Part shown: piece by piece, positions 57,237-64,000 of the stretch
Position numbering within the stretch: position 1 is the stretch's first letter
Layout of the letters: every line of letters begins with the position of its first letter
The notes under the pieces: generated by a model
Databases searched by the model: none
What the model was told of the DNA's origin: nothing
What the model saw: the letters and a program-made list of their open reading frames with translations, nothing else
Source: UBA6176 sp032119375
GTDB taxonomy: Bacteria > Verrucomicrobiota > Verrucomicrobiia > Limisphaerales > UBA9464
Length of the DNA stretch: 64,000 nucleotides
Assembly: GCA_964430505.1 (NCBI GenBank)
Contig: CAYSGH010000009.1
Coordinates: forward strand, 21,214-85,213
Direction: 5' to 3'
Position numbers and translations under genes: made by a program

Positions 57237-58187
57237 TCACGTCAGGACGTGGCGCAGGTAGAGGTACATGAGGGGCGCGTTGAAAAGGAGGGAGTCGAGG
57301 AGATCCAGGATGCCGCCGATGCCCGGGAAGAAGCGGCCGGAGTCCTTGACGCCGGCCTCGCGCTTGAAGAGGGACTCGATGAGGTCGCCGATGACGGCCG
57401 CGACGGAGAGGAGGACGCCGAGGATGGCGGCATGGGGGGTGGTCATGCCCGCGAGGCGCGGCCCGGCGAGGTGTGCGAAGGCGATGCTGGCCCCGGTGGA
57501 GACGACGATGGCCCCTGCGAAGCCTTCCCAGGTCTTACCCGGGCTGATGCGGGGGATCATCTTGTGGCGTCCGACGAGGGACCCGACGCAGTAGGCTCCA
57601 ACGTCGCTGAACTTGGTGACGAGGATGAAGTAGAGGACGTAGAAGCGCCCATCGATGCCGGGGAAGAAGTTGATCTTCTGGATGAAGTTGAGCAGCCACG
57701 GCACGTACATCAGGCCGAGGAGCGTGGTGGAGATGGCGGTGAGGCCGACGGACTGGTTCTTCTTGGAGACGAACTCACGCACGCAGAGGCCGAGGACGAA
57801 GAGGATGAGGACGGAGGTTTCGAAGTCGTTGGCGCGCGACGGCAGGCCGCGGTGCGCGTGTCCGGGTTGGTAGATCGTCACGTAGTAAAACGTGGCGGCC
57901 ATGAGGAGGAGGCCGTTGGCAACGCCCCAGGACTTGAAGCACACCAGGCCTCGTTTCTCGACCAAGGCGTAGAATTCGACGAGGCCCACCCCTGCCAGGA
58001 GCAGCATCAGGCCCAGGAACACCCACTCGCGGACGAAGGCGTTGCCCGAGAAGATGGCAGTCAAGACCACGGACCAGAGCGCCACGGTGCTCGCCAGGCG
58101 GCGGATGAAGACCTGGCCTTTGGACAGGGGCGGCGCGGCGGAAGCCTGGGGGGTGCCCCCGGCCGGGGCAGTCGTGCCTGCACTCAT
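57237..58187 (-). CDS. cdsA: phosphatidate cytidylyltransferase
   Basis: Inner-membrane enzyme that makes CDP-diacylglycerol from CTP and phosphatidic acid, the branch point of phospholipid synthesis. 316 residues with about eight membrane helices. The C-terminal CDS signature region is present as IGDLIESLFKREAGVKDSG, then FFPGIGGILDLLDS. The usual pattern has H and R where this protein has I and L (GHGG and LDRxD in typical CdsA), while the S, KR, KD and final D residues are kept. It starts 21 bases after the stop of the Tat oxidoreductase on the same strand. Confidence 0.92.
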   Translation of the reverse strand: MSAGTTAPAGGTPQASAAPPLSKGQVFIRRLASTVALWSVVLTAIFSGNAFVREWVFLGLMLLLAGVGLVEFYALVEKRGLVCFKSWGVANGLLLMAATFYYVTIYQPGHAHRGLPSRANDFETSVLILFVLGLCVREFVSKKNQSVGLTAISTTLLGLMYVPWLLNFIQKINFFPGIDGRFYVLYFILVTKFSDVGAYCVGSLVGRHKMIPRISPGKTWEGFAGAIVVSTGASIAFAHLAGPRLAGMTTPHAAILGVLLSVAAVIGDLIESLFKREAGVKDSGRFFPGIGGILDLLDSLLFNAPLMYLYLRHVLT

Positions 58188-58208
58188 GGCGTGGCCTCCA
58201 CCTCAGGA

Positions 58209-59522
58209 TCAGCCCAGCTTCCAACCCTTGCGATACTCGTGGTGGATGAATCGGTCGGCCTCGGGCACGCCCTTGGCCCGCATCTTGGCGGCGTCCCACT
58301 CGATGCGCTTGCGGGTGCGGAAGGCGATGTTGCCGAGGAGGCCGAGCTCGGTCAGGACGGCCCCGTAGGCGAACGGCGAGTTGGTGGGGCCCAGCGCTTG
58401 GAAGCGGGGCAACGCCAGGTTCTCGCCACGCACGGCCCGGATCCATTCCTCATGATGCCCCACGGAGCTGGGGAAGTCCGGCGCGGGGATCTCGGCGTCC
58501 TTGAACTGTTCCGCCGGCAGGAGCTGGAACCGGCCGTAGTCCGCCAACAGCATGCCCTTGGAGCCCACGAACAACGTCCCGCCGCCCCACTTGGACAGGT
58601 CCGGCGTGCCGGGAACCTCCGGGCGCTTGGCTCCTGAGTACCAAAACATCCGCCGACGCGGATGCGCGGCCGTGGCCGGGAACTCGTACCGGATCTTGAG
58701 CCACGGCGGGGCGCAGTGCGCGTCGGGCTCCGGCCCCTCGGCCTCGATCACATCGGGCAACCCGAGGTCCAACGCCCAGACGCCGAGGTCCATGTGGTGG
58801 CAGCAGAAGTCGCTCAGCGTGCCGCCACCAAAGTGCCACCAGCGGCGCCAGTTGAAGTGGACCCACTCGGGGCTGTAGTCGCGCCAGGTGACGGGCCCGA
58901 CCCATTGGTCGTAGTCGAGCCCGGCCGGGACGGGGGTGGCGGGCGGAAGCGGCTTGGTTTCCCAGGCGGAGCCGGCCCAGTGATGGACCTCGTGGATGTC
59001 GCCGATGACGCCGGACCGGGCGAGCTGGGCGACGCGGCGGTAGTTGTCGGTGGCGTGGATTTGGTTGCCGGTCTGGGTCGGGAGCTTCGACTTGCGGGCG
59101 ACCTCCACGAGACGGCGCACCTCGGAGACGGTGTGGGTGAGGGGCTTCTCGCAATAGACGGGCCGGCCACTTTGGAGCGCGGCGATGGCGATGACGGCGT
59201 GGGTGTGGTCCGGGGTCGAGATGACGACGCCGTCGAGGTCCTTGCGGTCGAGCAGGCGGCGATAATCCGAGCAGGTGAAGGCGCCGGGGAACTGCTTGCT
59301 GGCCGCGCCGAGGCGGCCGGAATCGACGTCGCATAGCGCGACGATGTTCTGGTGGCGCACGCCCGCCAGGTTCTCGCCGCCGCGACCGGCGACGCCGACG
59401 ATGCCGAGGTTCAGCTTTTCGTTGGGGGAGAGCTTGCGGGTGGCCGCGTGGGCGACGCCGCCCCAGGCGAGGGCGGAGGCTGCGGCGGCATGACGGATGA
59501 ACTGGCGGCGCGTGACATTCAT
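58209..59522 (-). CDS. Tat-exported Gfo/Idh/MocA family oxidoreductase
   Basis: 437 residues. The twin-arginine signal is MNVTRRQFIRHAAAASALAWGG, cleaved near VAHA. The Rossmann part has GIVGVAGRGGENL and ALCDVDSGR; the family EKP motif occurs as YCEKPLTH. The C-terminal half contains HFGGGTLSDFCCHHMDLGVWAL, with the histidines of the catalytic pocket, and closes with IHHEYRKGWKLG. I chose the ATG at 59522 because the frame upstream (to 59885) runs through a repeat element. It probably shares a transcript with cdsA. It is related to, but clearly diverged from, the oxidoreductase at 16684. Substrate unknown. Confidence 0.9.
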   Translation of the reverse strand: MNVTRRQFIRHAAAASALAWGGVAHAATRKLSPNEKLNLGIVGVAGRGGENLAGVRHQNIVALCDVDSGRLGAASKQFPGAFTCSDYRRLLDRKDLDGVVISTPDHTHAVIAIAALQSGRPVYCEKPLTHTVSEVRRLVEVARKSKLPTQTGNQIHATDNYRRVAQLARSGVIGDIHEVHHWAGSAWETKPLPPATPVPAGLDYDQWVGPVTWRDYSPEWVHFNWRRWWHFGGGTLSDFCCHHMDLGVWALDLGLPDVIEAEGPEPDAHCAPPWLKIRYEFPATAAHPRRRMFWYSGAKRPEVPGTPDLSKWGGGTLFVGSKGMLLADYGRFQLLPAEQFKDAEIPAPDFPSSVGHHEEWIRAVRGENLALPRFQALGPTNSPFAYGAVLTELGLLGNIAFRTRKRIEWDAAKMRAKGVPEADRFIHHEYRKGWKLG

Positions 59523-59605
59523 GGGGTGGGAATCGCGTTCGGCAAAAGCATGGGCCGGGCGGGGTTTCGTTCCAAGGCCGGAGGCGGAAAATGTCCGCGG
59601 AGCCC

Positions 59606-59630
59606 CCGCGTGAGGACAGGCCCTGGGTAC
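59606..59630 (+). repeat. degenerate REP-like hairpin repeat, copy 4
   Basis: Keeps CCGCGTGAGGACA but the second arm is decayed (GGCCCTGGGTAC). It sits upstream of the palindromic element, as copy 2 does. Confidence 0.5.
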
Positions 59631-59683
59631 GAAGTCTTGCCTCCGGGCTGCCGCGGGTGACCCGCAACGAACCGGGGCGACCG

Positions 59684-59838
59684 TGCATCCCGAGGTGGTC
59701 GGTGACCGGTGAGCCGGATGCGTGGACCGGGCTGATCCCGCAAGGCGAGAGCATGGAGAGTCGGCCGGGGACCTCCGTGCTCCCTGCGCGGAGCCCTCCA
59801 CAACGGTCTCGGGAATCCCGACAACAACGGGAGGCACC
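59684..59838 (+). repeat. palindromic MITE-like element, copy B
   Basis: Similar to 36205-36358 in the opposite orientation. The left end reads GTGCATCCCG then GTGGTCGGTG; the right end, on the other strand, reads GTGCCTCCCG then GTTGTCGGG. No open frame or transposase is inside. Confidence 0.65.
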
Positions 59839-59902
59839 GCCCGGGCATGGGCGGGGTGGAACCCTGCTGACAAGGCTCCCGTCATCGAATTATTCTGCGG
59901 CC

Positions 59903-60127
59903 ATGGAAATAGCCCATCGAATCACCGTCGAACCCGGCCAGTGTGGCGGGCGACCGTGCATCCGTGGCACCCGGTTCCGGGTCATGGATTTGCTCGAGCT
60001 TCTCGCCGCCGGCGCCTCCCACGAGGAAATCCTCCGCGACTACCCATTTCTTGAGCCCGAGGACATTCGGGCCGCGCTGCTCTATTCCGCCCGCCAGGCG
60101 GACCATGTCGTCCTCGCGGGCACATGA
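59903..60127 (+). CDS. DUF433 family antitoxin-like protein
   Basis: 74-residue winged-helix-like protein of the DUF433 family, often the antitoxin (VapB45-like) of a pair with a DUF5615 PIN-like protein. The family core is visible: VEPGQCGGRPCIRGTRF, then VMDLLELLAAGASHEEILRDYPFLEPEDIRAAL. The stop overlaps the start of the next gene by four bases, the usual coupling of such modules. Confidence 0.9.
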   Translation: MEIAHRITVEPGQCGGRPCIRGTRFRVMDLLELLAAGASHEEILRDYPFLEPEDIRAALLYSARQADHVVLAGT

Positions 60128-60453
60128 AGTTCATGGTGGACAACCAGCTTCCCGTCGCCCTAGCCCGCTGGCTCTCCGGTCGCGGAGCCGATGCCGTGCA
60201 CGTCCTTGACCTCGGGCTCGACACCACGGCGGACATCGGCATTTGGAGCCATGCCTTGGGGGAGATGCGAATTGTGATTTCGAAAGATGAAGACTTCTTC
60301 CACCTGGCCCATCGCGACGGCGACGTCGGTCGGTTTCTGTGGGTGCGCATGGGCAATTGCCGCACGGCTGCATTGATCGCCCGTCTTGAGAGAGATTGGC
60401 CCCGCATCCAACAATCCTTCGCCTCCGGGCACCGCATCGTCCTCCTCCCATGA
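60124..60453 (+). CDS. DUF5615 family PIN-like toxin candidate
   Basis: 109-residue PIN-like protein (DUF5615), the usual partner of DUF433. PIN-type acidic residues are seen in FMVDNQLP at the N-terminus and in VISKDEDFFHLA in the centre, where other members coordinate a metal. Family members are proposed ribonucleases; activity here is not shown. Start overlaps the antitoxin stop (ATGA). It could also act in regulation without toxicity. Confidence 0.9.
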   Translation: MKFMVDNQLPVALARWLSGRGADAVHVLDLGLDTTADIGIWSHALGEMRIVISKDEDFFHLAHRDGDVGRFLWVRMGNCRTAALIARLERDWPRIQQSFASGHRIVLLP

Positions 60454-60727
60454 ACCTCTTGCTCCACGGACGCCCTCGCGTGGGACGCCCAACCGATGAG
60501 GCCGTCCGTTCGGACATGAAGAGGCCTGAGACGAGGTTTGGGTGAGGTACAGAATCTCTGCCACCAGACGGCGTGGCGTTCGCTTTAACTGGGCGTGGCA
60601 AGATCGTTGCCGGCTCAAGCTGGGATTGCATGCGCGACTCAGCGGGTGGCGGAGTGATGAGCGGGCCGCGCTTCCGGCAATCTCGATGCTGCGGCGCGGG
60701 GGCGGCCTGGGTTAGGCTGCGGGGACA

Positions 60728-61978
60728 ATGCAACGATTGAAGGGATTCCGGGAGTTCTATCCCGAGCCATTGCCGCCGAGCGAGACGTGGAGCTGCGACG
60801 TGCGGCAGCACGTGTTTGATGCGTGGAGGCGGGTGGCGCGTCGCTATGGGTTCCGGGAGTACGACGGGCCGCCGCTCGAGCCGCTGGCGTTGTACACGGC
60901 CAAGTCCGGCGACGAGATCGTGGGCCAGTTGTTCAACTTCGTGGACAAGGGGGACGAGGCGGTGGCGTTGCGCCCCGAGATGACGCCCACGGTGGCGCGC
61001 ATGGTGGCGTCGGCGGAGCGGGCCTACAAGAAGCCCATCAAGTGGTTCGCGATGCCGCAGTTGTTCCGGTACGAGGCTCCGCAGAAGGGGCGCCTGCGGG
61101 AGCACTTCCAGCTCAACTGCGACATCTTCGGGGAGGCGGACCCGTCGGCGGACGCGGAGATCGTGGCGTTGCTGGTGGACGTGTTGCGCGGGCTGGGGCT
61201 GACGTCGGAGGACTTCGTGGTGCGGTTGAGCAGTCGGAAGGCCTGGCAGGGGTTCTTCGAGACGCAGGGAGGGCAAGACGGCAAGGCGTATGAGTTCTTC
61301 CAGGCGGTGGACAAGATCGAGCGGGAGGACGAGGCGACGTTGTCGCGGCGGCTAGAGCCCACGGGGGTGACGCTGGAGGCGGTGCGGCAGTTCATCGCGG
61401 CGGGCGAGCCCACGGCGGAGCTGGAGGGGGTGCTCGGCAACCTGCGTGCACGAGGGCTCGGCGACTACGTCAAGATCGACTACGGCGTCATCCGGGGCCT
61501 TGCTTACTACACGGGGGTGGTGTTCGAGGCCTTCGACCGAAAGGGCGAGTTCCGGGCCATCGCGGGCGGCGGCCGGTATGACAACCTGGTGCGGTCGCTC
61601 AGCGGGGGAAAGTCGGACATGCCGGCGATTGGCTTTGGGATGGGCGACGTCGTGCTGGCCTTGCTGTTGCGCGAGCGGGGGCGGTTGCCGTCGTTTGCCT
61701 CGACGGTGGACGTGGTGGTGTTGGTCGAGGACGAGGCGTTGCGGCCGGAGTCGCTGGCGGTGGTGCAACGGCTCCGGGACCGCGGGGTCGCCGTGGACTA
61801 CAGCCTGGTGGCCATGAAGGGGGACAAGCAGTTCCGTCGGGCCCTTGAAATGGGCGCGGGGCACACGGTGCGGCTGGAACGCGACGCGGGCGGGCTGGTG
61901 GCCCGGGTGAAGAACCTCAAGACGCGGGCGGAACAGGTGCTGCCCGTCGAGGACGTCCCTGGGCACGTGTTTGCCTAA
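60728..61978 (+). CDS. hisS: histidyl-tRNA synthetase
   Basis: Class II synthetase charging tRNA-His. 416 residues. Opens MQRLKGFREFYPE. Motif 2 region is LRPEMTPTVAR (R82), where most bacterial enzymes read RPEGT. The two histidine-specific motifs are present: RGLAYYTG at 256-263 and AGGGRYDNL at 279-287. The anticodon-binding domain occupies the last 90 residues. The gene lies alone, with 274 bases upstream and a convergent neighbour 19 bases downstream. Confidence 0.95.
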   Translation: MQRLKGFREFYPEPLPPSETWSCDVRQHVFDAWRRVARRYGFREYDGPPLEPLALYTAKSGDEIVGQLFNFVDKGDEAVALRPEMTPTVARMVASAERAYKKPIKWFAMPQLFRYEAPQKGRLREHFQLNCDIFGEADPSADAEIVALLVDVLRGLGLTSEDFVVRLSSRKAWQGFFETQGGQDGKAYEFFQAVDKIEREDEATLSRRLEPTGVTLEAVRQFIAAGEPTAELEGVLGNLRARGLGDYVKIDYGVIRGLAYYTGVVFEAFDRKGEFRAIAGGGRYDNLVRSLSGGKSDMPAIGFGMGDVVLALLLRERGRLPSFASTVDVVVLVEDEALRPESLAVVQRLRDRGVAVDYSLVAMKGDKQFRRALEMGAGHTVRLERDAGGLVARVKNLKTRAEQVLPVEDVPGHVFA

Positions 61979-61997
61979 AGCCGTCGCGCCCTTGGGC

Positions 61998-63425
61998 TCA
62001 CGCCCCGGGCAGCCGCTGGACGAGGTCGGCCAAGGTGACCCGGCCCGCATGGGTGGCTTCGGCGGCGCGGACGGCGTCGAACTCGGCGGCGACCACGGGG
62101 CGGGTGGGATCCGCCGCCGTGGGGAGGCTGGAGCCTTGGCCGGTGCGGAGGGCTGCGAGGATGTCGGCGACGGTGATCTTGCCAAGGGGACGTGCGGGCT
62201 TGAAGCCGGGCTCGGCCCCGGCCGTTTCGACGACGAGGTTGGCGTGGGCCAGCGCGTGCAGGATTTGGGAGGCAAGCCGCGCGGGCACGGCGAGGGAGGT
62301 GGCAAGGTGTTCGCTGGAAGGGGAAACAAGGCCGCGGTCGAAGCTGCGCCCGATTTCGGCCATGAAGCGGAGGGCGACGAACTCGCGGGCTTGGTGGTGG
62401 ACGCGCTCGGCCATGCGTTCCTGGAGGTAGGCATGGCGGTTCTGGAAGACATACCCGACCTGCGATCCGAAGAGCACGATCATCCACGTGAAGTACAAGC
62501 CCAGGAGGAAGAGGGGGACGGCGCCGAGGGACCCGTAGATCTTCGAGTAGGTGATGACGCGGGTGTTGTAGAACACGCCCAGACGGTTGTTGAGCCACCA
62601 GAGGAAGCCGGCCACGAGGCCGCCCATGATGGCGGCGGGCCATTGGACCCGGGTGTTGGGCATCACCTTGTACAGCAGGCCCAGCGCCATCGAGACGACC
62701 AGCACCGGCAGCAACTGCGCCTGCAACAGGGCCGCACCCGGGATTTTTTGGAGGAGCCCCGACCCATTTCCCGCGAGGGCGTTGAGGTAGCCCGACGTGG
62801 TGGCGACGAGAAGAACGACCGGACCCAGGGTGATGGCGGCCCAGTAAAGGATCACGGACTCAAACCAACCTCGGCCGCGCTCGGCGCCCCAGATGTCGTT
62901 GAAGGCCGCCTCGATCGTTCGGAGCAGGGAAATGGCGACGAACACCAAGCCGACCATCGCCGTCACTCCGATGGTGCCGAAGTGGATGTTGCCCACGAAG
63001 TCCAGGATGCGGGACGCGATCTCCGCACGACGCAGCGCCCCGGGATCGGCCGTGCCCGATGCAGCGCCGGCGTCGGACAAGCCCAACGTGGGGGCGACTT
63101 GGTCCACGACCCGTTCCAGCATCCCGGCGAGCTTTTGGCGCGAGGCGTCGCTGCGGGCGTCGAAGACAAGGGATGCGACCGTCAACGACACCGCGAGCAA
63201 GGGGACGAGCGCGAGCAGGGTGGTGTAGGCTAGGGCGGAGGCGCGGACCTGGCAACGGTTGCGCCAGAAGAACCGGCCCACCAATCCCCAGAAGTGGGCG
63301 AAGCGCGCCGGACGGCTCAACGGAGCCGACTCATGCGCCGCCAACGTCGCCGCCGTGTCGTCCTTGAGCGACGCCGTGACGTCCGCCTTCAACCGCTTCA
63401 GCTTGCCCACCGAGTCGTCGAGCAT
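61998..63425 (-). CDS. YihY/BrkB family inner-membrane protein
   Basis: 475-residue polytopic membrane protein (formerly miscalled RNase BN). The family opening RASALAYTTLLALVPLLAVSL lies at about residue 62-82. It is followed by helices with GTIGVTAMVGLVFVAISLLRTIEAAFNDIWG, PNTRVQWPAAIMGGLVAGFLWW and GSLGAVPLFLLGLYFTWMIVLFGSQVGYVFQN, all characteristic. A soluble C-terminal domain (about residues 330-475) resembles a winged-helix region. I chose the ATG at 63425; a TTG two codons upstream is possible. It converges with hisS. The family function is not established. Confidence 0.92.
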   Translation of the reverse strand: MLDDSVGKLKRLKADVTASLKDDTAATLAAHESAPLSRPARFAHFWGLVGRFFWRNRCQVRASALAYTTLLALVPLLAVSLTVASLVFDARSDASRQKLAGMLERVVDQVAPTLGLSDAGAASGTADPGALRRAEIASRILDFVGNIHFGTIGVTAMVGLVFVAISLLRTIEAAFNDIWGAERGRGWFESVILYWAAITLGPVVLLVATTSGYLNALAGNGSGLLQKIPGAALLQAQLLPVLVVSMALGLLYKVMPNTRVQWPAAIMGGLVAGFLWWLNNRLGVFYNTRVITYSKIYGSLGAVPLFLLGLYFTWMIVLFGSQVGYVFQNRHAYLQERMAERVHHQAREFVALRFMAEIGRSFDRGLVSPSSEHLATSLAVPARLASQILHALAHANLVVETAGAEPGFKPARPLGKITVADILAALRTGQGSSLPTAADPTRPVVAAEFDAVRAAEATHAGRVTLADLVQRLPGA

Positions 63426-63505
63426 GGGCAAAGGCTATCGGCAACGTCCGGGGGCGGGGAGGGTGAAGTTGTGACCCGGGAAACGGCGGTTGTGCCGGCC
63501 CGAGT

Positions 63506-63523
63506 CCGCGTGTCCTCACTCGG
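63506..63523 (-). repeat. REP-like hairpin repeat, copy 5
   Basis: On the minus strand CCGAGTG and CACGCGG arms (one mismatch) around AGGA. Inverted relative to the next copy 25 bases away. Confidence 0.6.
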
Positions 63524-63547
63524 CGGCGATGCTGCATCTCCCGTGCG

Positions 63548-63570
63548 CCGAGTCAGGGGACACGGCCTAC
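63548..63570 (+). repeat. REP-like hairpin repeat, copy 6
   Basis: CCGAGTCAGGGGACACGG then CCTAC: the same class with a diverged arm. Forms an inverted pair with copy 5. Confidence 0.55.
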
Positions 63571-63730
63571 GGCCATTCCGAGATCACCAGAACCTCGCCT
63601 GCCGCAGGGGGAGCCCTTGGATGGCAGTCCATCCACCCATCCGCCCGGGTGGGAAGGTTTGAGGACCGGGCGACCCTGACAACCGGCACGCCAACGACCC
63701 GTGGTCAAAAAGCGACAATCATTAGAACCG

Positions 63731-64000
63731 GAGACCTCCGGAGAAAGGAACGAACCCTCCGCACAAAGGAACGAGACCTCCGGAGAAAGGAATGAGGTCT
63801 CCGAACAAGGAAACCAAAAGTCGCTGGCACGTTTTGAGACCTCCGGACAAAGGAACGAGACCTCGGGACAAAGAAATGAGGTCTCCGGAGAAAGGAACGA
63901 GACCTCCGGAGAAAGGAACGAGACCTCCGGAGAAAGGAACGAGACCTCCGGAGAAAGGAACGAGACCTCCGGAGAAAGGAACGAGACCTCCGGAGAAAGG
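63731..64000. repeat. 21-bp tandem repeat array, running off the window
   Basis: Thirteen units of 21 bases, the last cut by the window edge. The consensus begins GAGACCTCCGGAGAAAGG and ends AAC. Units at 63899-64000 are identical; earlier ones vary, two carry GAGGTCTCC in place of GAGACCTCC, and 63815-63835 is a degenerate unit that keeps the period. Each unit contains the palindrome CTCCGGAG. The length is a multiple of three; one plus-strand frame would read ETSGERN repeated. Confidence 0.9.

Larger units (their letters stand above)
59523..59902. other. intergenic region with repeat elements
   Basis: 380 bases holding a partial REP-like hairpin (59606-59630) and copy B of the palindromic element (59684-59838). 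It also contains the divergent promoters of the oxidoreductase and the toxin-antitoxin-like pair. Confidence 0.6.
63426..63730. other. intergenic region with inverted REP-like pair
   Basis: 305 bases with two REP-like hairpins facing each other (63506-63523 minus, 63548-63570 plus). No gene is visible. Confidence 0.6.

Noticed and set aside
63731..64000. CRISPR array
   Set aside because: Units are directly adjacent with no spacers, and no cas genes are nearby.

Overview
The window is about 64 kb of high-GC bacterial chromosome. I place it in the Verrucomicrobiota, probably near Limisphaerales. This rests on gene content and has not been tested by phylogeny: two Tat-exported Gfo/Idh/MocA oxidoreductases, a PEP-CTERM sorting tail, large FG-GAP/UnbV secreted proteins, a sigma factor paired with a WD40 serine/threonine kinase, fused CcoNO, and dispersed GC-rich hairpin repeats. 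No phage, plasmid, IS element or CRISPR array is visible.

Layout. 0-13 kb: the C-terminal part of a P-type cation ATPase, a TonB-dependent receptor (minus strand) with a clear terminator, pyrF, a minus-strand run (PQQ-like propeller protein, TerC-type membrane protein, recJ), then rho with a very long Arg/Asp and Gly extension. 13-18 kb: mfd and a convergent Tat-exported oxidoreductase. 18-27 kb: a compact cbb3 oxidase locus, ccoI-ccoS-ccoNO-ccoQ-ccoP-ccoG-ccoH plus a TauE/SafE-like membrane protein, mostly overlapping or closely spaced. 27-36 kb: rmuC, a small uncharacterised protein, a two-gene FG-GAP/UnbV operon, an M42 aminopeptidase and tRNA-Leu(UAA).

36-57 kb is the accessory part. A secreted mutarotase-like protein is followed by a sigma factor translationally linked to a WD40 kinase. 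Next come five consecutive exported proteins on the same strand: a kelch-type protein, a GWN-type protein, a fibre-like protein, a 2698-residue giant protein and a small calcium-motif protein. A decayed PEP-CTERM gene ends the region. I think this is the most likely place for an undescribed system: a surface or secreted multi-protein complex with its own regulator upstream.

57-64 kb returns to housekeeping genes (cdsA with a second Tat oxidoreductase, hisS, a YihY/BrkB-type membrane protein) plus a DUF433/DUF5615 toxin-antitoxin-like pair. The window ends inside a 21-bp tandem array. Intergenic spaces carry at least three short repeat families: REP-like hairpins, a palindromic element of about 150 bp with imperfect inverted ends, and purine-rich repeats.

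Functions are assigned from recognisable motifs and family knowledge, since no database search could be run. Start codons were chosen from signal peptides, Shine-Dalgarno sequences and neighbour overlap where these help.
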